A stretch of DNA of 64,000 nt from Kozakia baliensis (GTDB taxonomy: Bacteria > Pseudomonadota > Alphaproteobacteria > Acetobacterales > Acetobacteraceae). Made by a program: the position numbers and the translations under genes. Below the pieces are notes generated by a model. The model ran no database searches and was not told the origin of the DNA. It was given only the letters and a program-made list of their open reading frames with translations. Of this stretch, positions 62,801-64,000 are shown in pieces; positions within the stretch are counted from its first letter, which is position 1, and each line of letters begins with the position of its first letter. The stretch covers positions 62,001-126,000 of the forward strand of contig NZ_CP014675.1 in NCBI RefSeq assembly GCF_001787335.1, in the 5' to 3' direction.

Positions 62801-63598
62801 GGTGCTGTCACATTAACTCTGACCTGTGATAGGCTGGGCTGATGAGTGCTGGATCTGTGAGCTACAAACGACATCGTTTTCCGAGTGAGCTGATCGCGCA
62901 TGCGGTATGGCTGTATTTCCGGTTTCCCCTGAGCTTTCGTCTGATTGAGGAGATGCTGCTCAAACGCGGGATTGTCGTGTCGTATGAGACGATCCGCCGG
63001 TGGAGCCTAAAATTTGGAGTGGCCTTTGCCCGCTCGCTGCGCCGTAAGGCCGCCAGACCCGGGGATATCTGGCATCTCGACGAGGTCCGGGTCGTGATCC
63101 ATGGCCGGCCACACTGGCTGTGGCGCGCCGTCGATCAGGACGGTTACGTTCTCGACGAAATCCTGCAGACCCGAAGGAACACCAAAGCCGCAAGGCGACT
63201 GCTGACGCGGCTGCTGAAAAAGCAGGGTATCCGGCCCGCGCGCTTGGTCACCGACAAGCTGGGCTCTTACGGGGCGGCCAGACGTAAACTGAGGCTCACG
63301 GCCCGGCATCTATCCCACAAGGGCCTGAACAACAGGGCGGAGAACAGCCATCTGCCACTGCGAAAACGCGAACGGGTCATGCAGAAATTCCGCTCACCTG
63401 GGGGATGCCAGCGCTTCGTCTTCGTTTTCTCCGCCGTCCGCAACCTCTTCGTCCCGCCCCACTCCATCGACAATGCCCTCTCCCGGCACATCCACCGGAT
63501 CAGGGCTTTCGTCCAGTGGAACAACGCTACCGCGCTTACCGCCTGAATGCGTCAACACCGAGAGGAGCTCAACAAACCAAAGTTAATGTGACAGCACC
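62801..63598 (+). mobile_element. IS6-family element, copy B
   Basis: 798 bp, same ends as copy A (37610-38407) but inverted. Flanking octamers GGCTTTCC and TGTCGTTT do not match each other. Its right side abuts a short IS6 fragment. Confidence 0.9.
62842..63546 (+). CDS. IS6-family transposase, copy B
   Basis: 234 residues, full-length DDE transposase with the same motifs as copy A (DEVRVVIHGRPHWL, VTDKLGSYG, NRAENSH). Only two residue differences from copy A were noticed. Near-identity shows recent movement within this replicon. Confidence 0.95.
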   Translation: MSAGSVSYKRHRFPSELIAHAVWLYFRFPLSFRLIEEMLLKRGIVVSYETIRRWSLKFGVAFARSLRRKAARPGDIWHLDEVRVVIHGRPHWLWRAVDQDGYVLDEILQTRRNTKAARRLLTRLLKKQGIRPARLVTDKLGSYGAARRKLRLTARHLSHKGLNNRAENSHLPLRKRERVMQKFRSPGGCQRFVFVFSAVRNLFVPPHSIDNALSRHIHRIRAFVQWNNATALTA

Positions 63599-63671
63599 TG
63601 TCGTTTGTAGCTCACAGATCCAGCGCTCATCAGCGGAGACTATCACAGGTCAGAGTTAATGTGACAGCGCC
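63599..63671 (-). mobile_element. IS6-family terminal fragment
   Basis: Reads on the minus strand as a terminal repeat GGCGCTGTCACATTAACT, the leader and the first codons (SAGSVSYKRH-like, damaged), stopping where copy B begins. Complements the kind of fragment found outside copy A. Confidence 0.75.
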
Positions 63672-63855
63672 TGCCCATGTCGTGGGCATCTTTCCCAACG
63701 AGGCTTCCATCGTCCGCCTGATCGCCGCCGTGCTGCTGGAAGCCAACGACGAATGGCAAATCCAGGTCCGATACATGCAGACCGAGCCCATGGCAGCTCT
63801 CATGAGCCCCGCAATCAATGCTCAACCAGCACAGATTTCCACCGACGCCGCGTGA
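63672..63855 (+). pseudogene. IS256-family transposase C-terminal fragment
   Basis: The frame reads VVGIFPNEASIVRLIAAVLL, EANDEWQIQVRYMQTEPMAA, the well-known C-terminal block of IS256/Mutator transposases (FPNEAA, LLEQNDEW, RYM). Cut on the left by the IS6 fragment. Confidence 0.8.
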
Positions 63856-64000
63856 TCCCGTGCGCACTGGCACGCAGAACGCACTCATCGAACCCGCTCA
63901 ACGGCTGCGACAATGAAATGCGCCATATCGTCAGCAGGAAGCCATGACTTCAGATCCGGCGGCAAAAGATATAGTTGAGACCGGTCAAACGGGGTGAAGC
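63856..64000. other. Right edge, no gene recognised
   Basis: 145 bp beyond the IS256 fragment; likely the end of that element or more IS debris. Nothing can be supported. Confidence 0.3.

Overview
The window is GC-rich (about 60 %) over most of its length and is a mosaic of plasmid-type modules separated by insertion sequences. An alphaproteobacterium is indicated by the GTTC-N7-GTTC SOS box before imuA-imuB-dnaE2, a GapR (DUF2312) gene and an RHE_PE00001-type plasmid protein. The mix of IS families and stress genes makes an acetic acid bacterium (Acetobacteraceae) plasmid the best guess; that last step is inference. I saw no rRNA, tRNA, CRISPR array or replication initiator.

Layout. (1) 1-20.9 kb: part of an IncI/Dot-Icm (type IVB) conjugation machine. 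The leftward block is dotI-dotH-dotG-dotF-icmC/traQ-like-icmD-icmJ-dotO (cut by the left edge). The rightward block is a DotD-like protein, three unknown genes and dotA/traY. Then come a TraX/IcmV-like membrane protein, a DsbC-like periplasmic protein, gapR, a small gene plus a Fic-domain protein, and an RHE_PE00001 protein. Three putative DNA-binding proteins lie here. Eight copies of one short element, GTCGCAT(C/G)ATG, precede transcription units all over this block and nowhere else that I noticed. (2) 21.3-23.8 kb: an IS3-family element split by an IS110-family element. (3) 23.9-29.3 kb: an AT-rich leftward cluster that looks like a class II microcin/bacteriocin system: a Gly-rich precursor with a double-glycine leader, a retropepsin-like secreted protein, a small lipoprotein, an HlyD-type adaptor and a C39-peptidase ABC exporter. 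(4) 29.6-33.7 kb: an IS graveyard including a second IS3 element split by a second IS110 element. (5) 33.9-37.6 kb: vapBC, a tyrosine recombinase, an XRE regulator and a cytochrome b561 remnant. (6) 37.6-63.6 kb: a segment bounded by two near-identical 798-bp IS6-family copies in opposite orientation. It holds mazEF, a Na+/H+ antiporter, a ClC chloride channel, a DUF1275 protein, a three-gene heavy-metal-type RND efflux system, an AlkD-like glycosylase and the SOS mutagenesis operon imuA-imuB-(81 aa)-dnaE2. (7) 63.6-64 kb: IS6 and IS256 fragments.

How it fits together. The left third is a self-transfer module, apparently co-regulated through the repeated element. The microcin cluster, toxin-antitoxin pairs and the Fic protein would serve competition and maintenance. 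The right third is a stress cargo (ions, metals, DNA damage). dnaE2 is broken by an IS481-family element that itself carries an IS1111-group element; removing the insert and one 6-bp target duplication restores a 1062-codon frame. A copy of the imuA SOS promoter also stands before a small membrane-protein gene near 62.5 kb. Limits: all calls are from reading the sequence and recognising motifs; no database search was possible.
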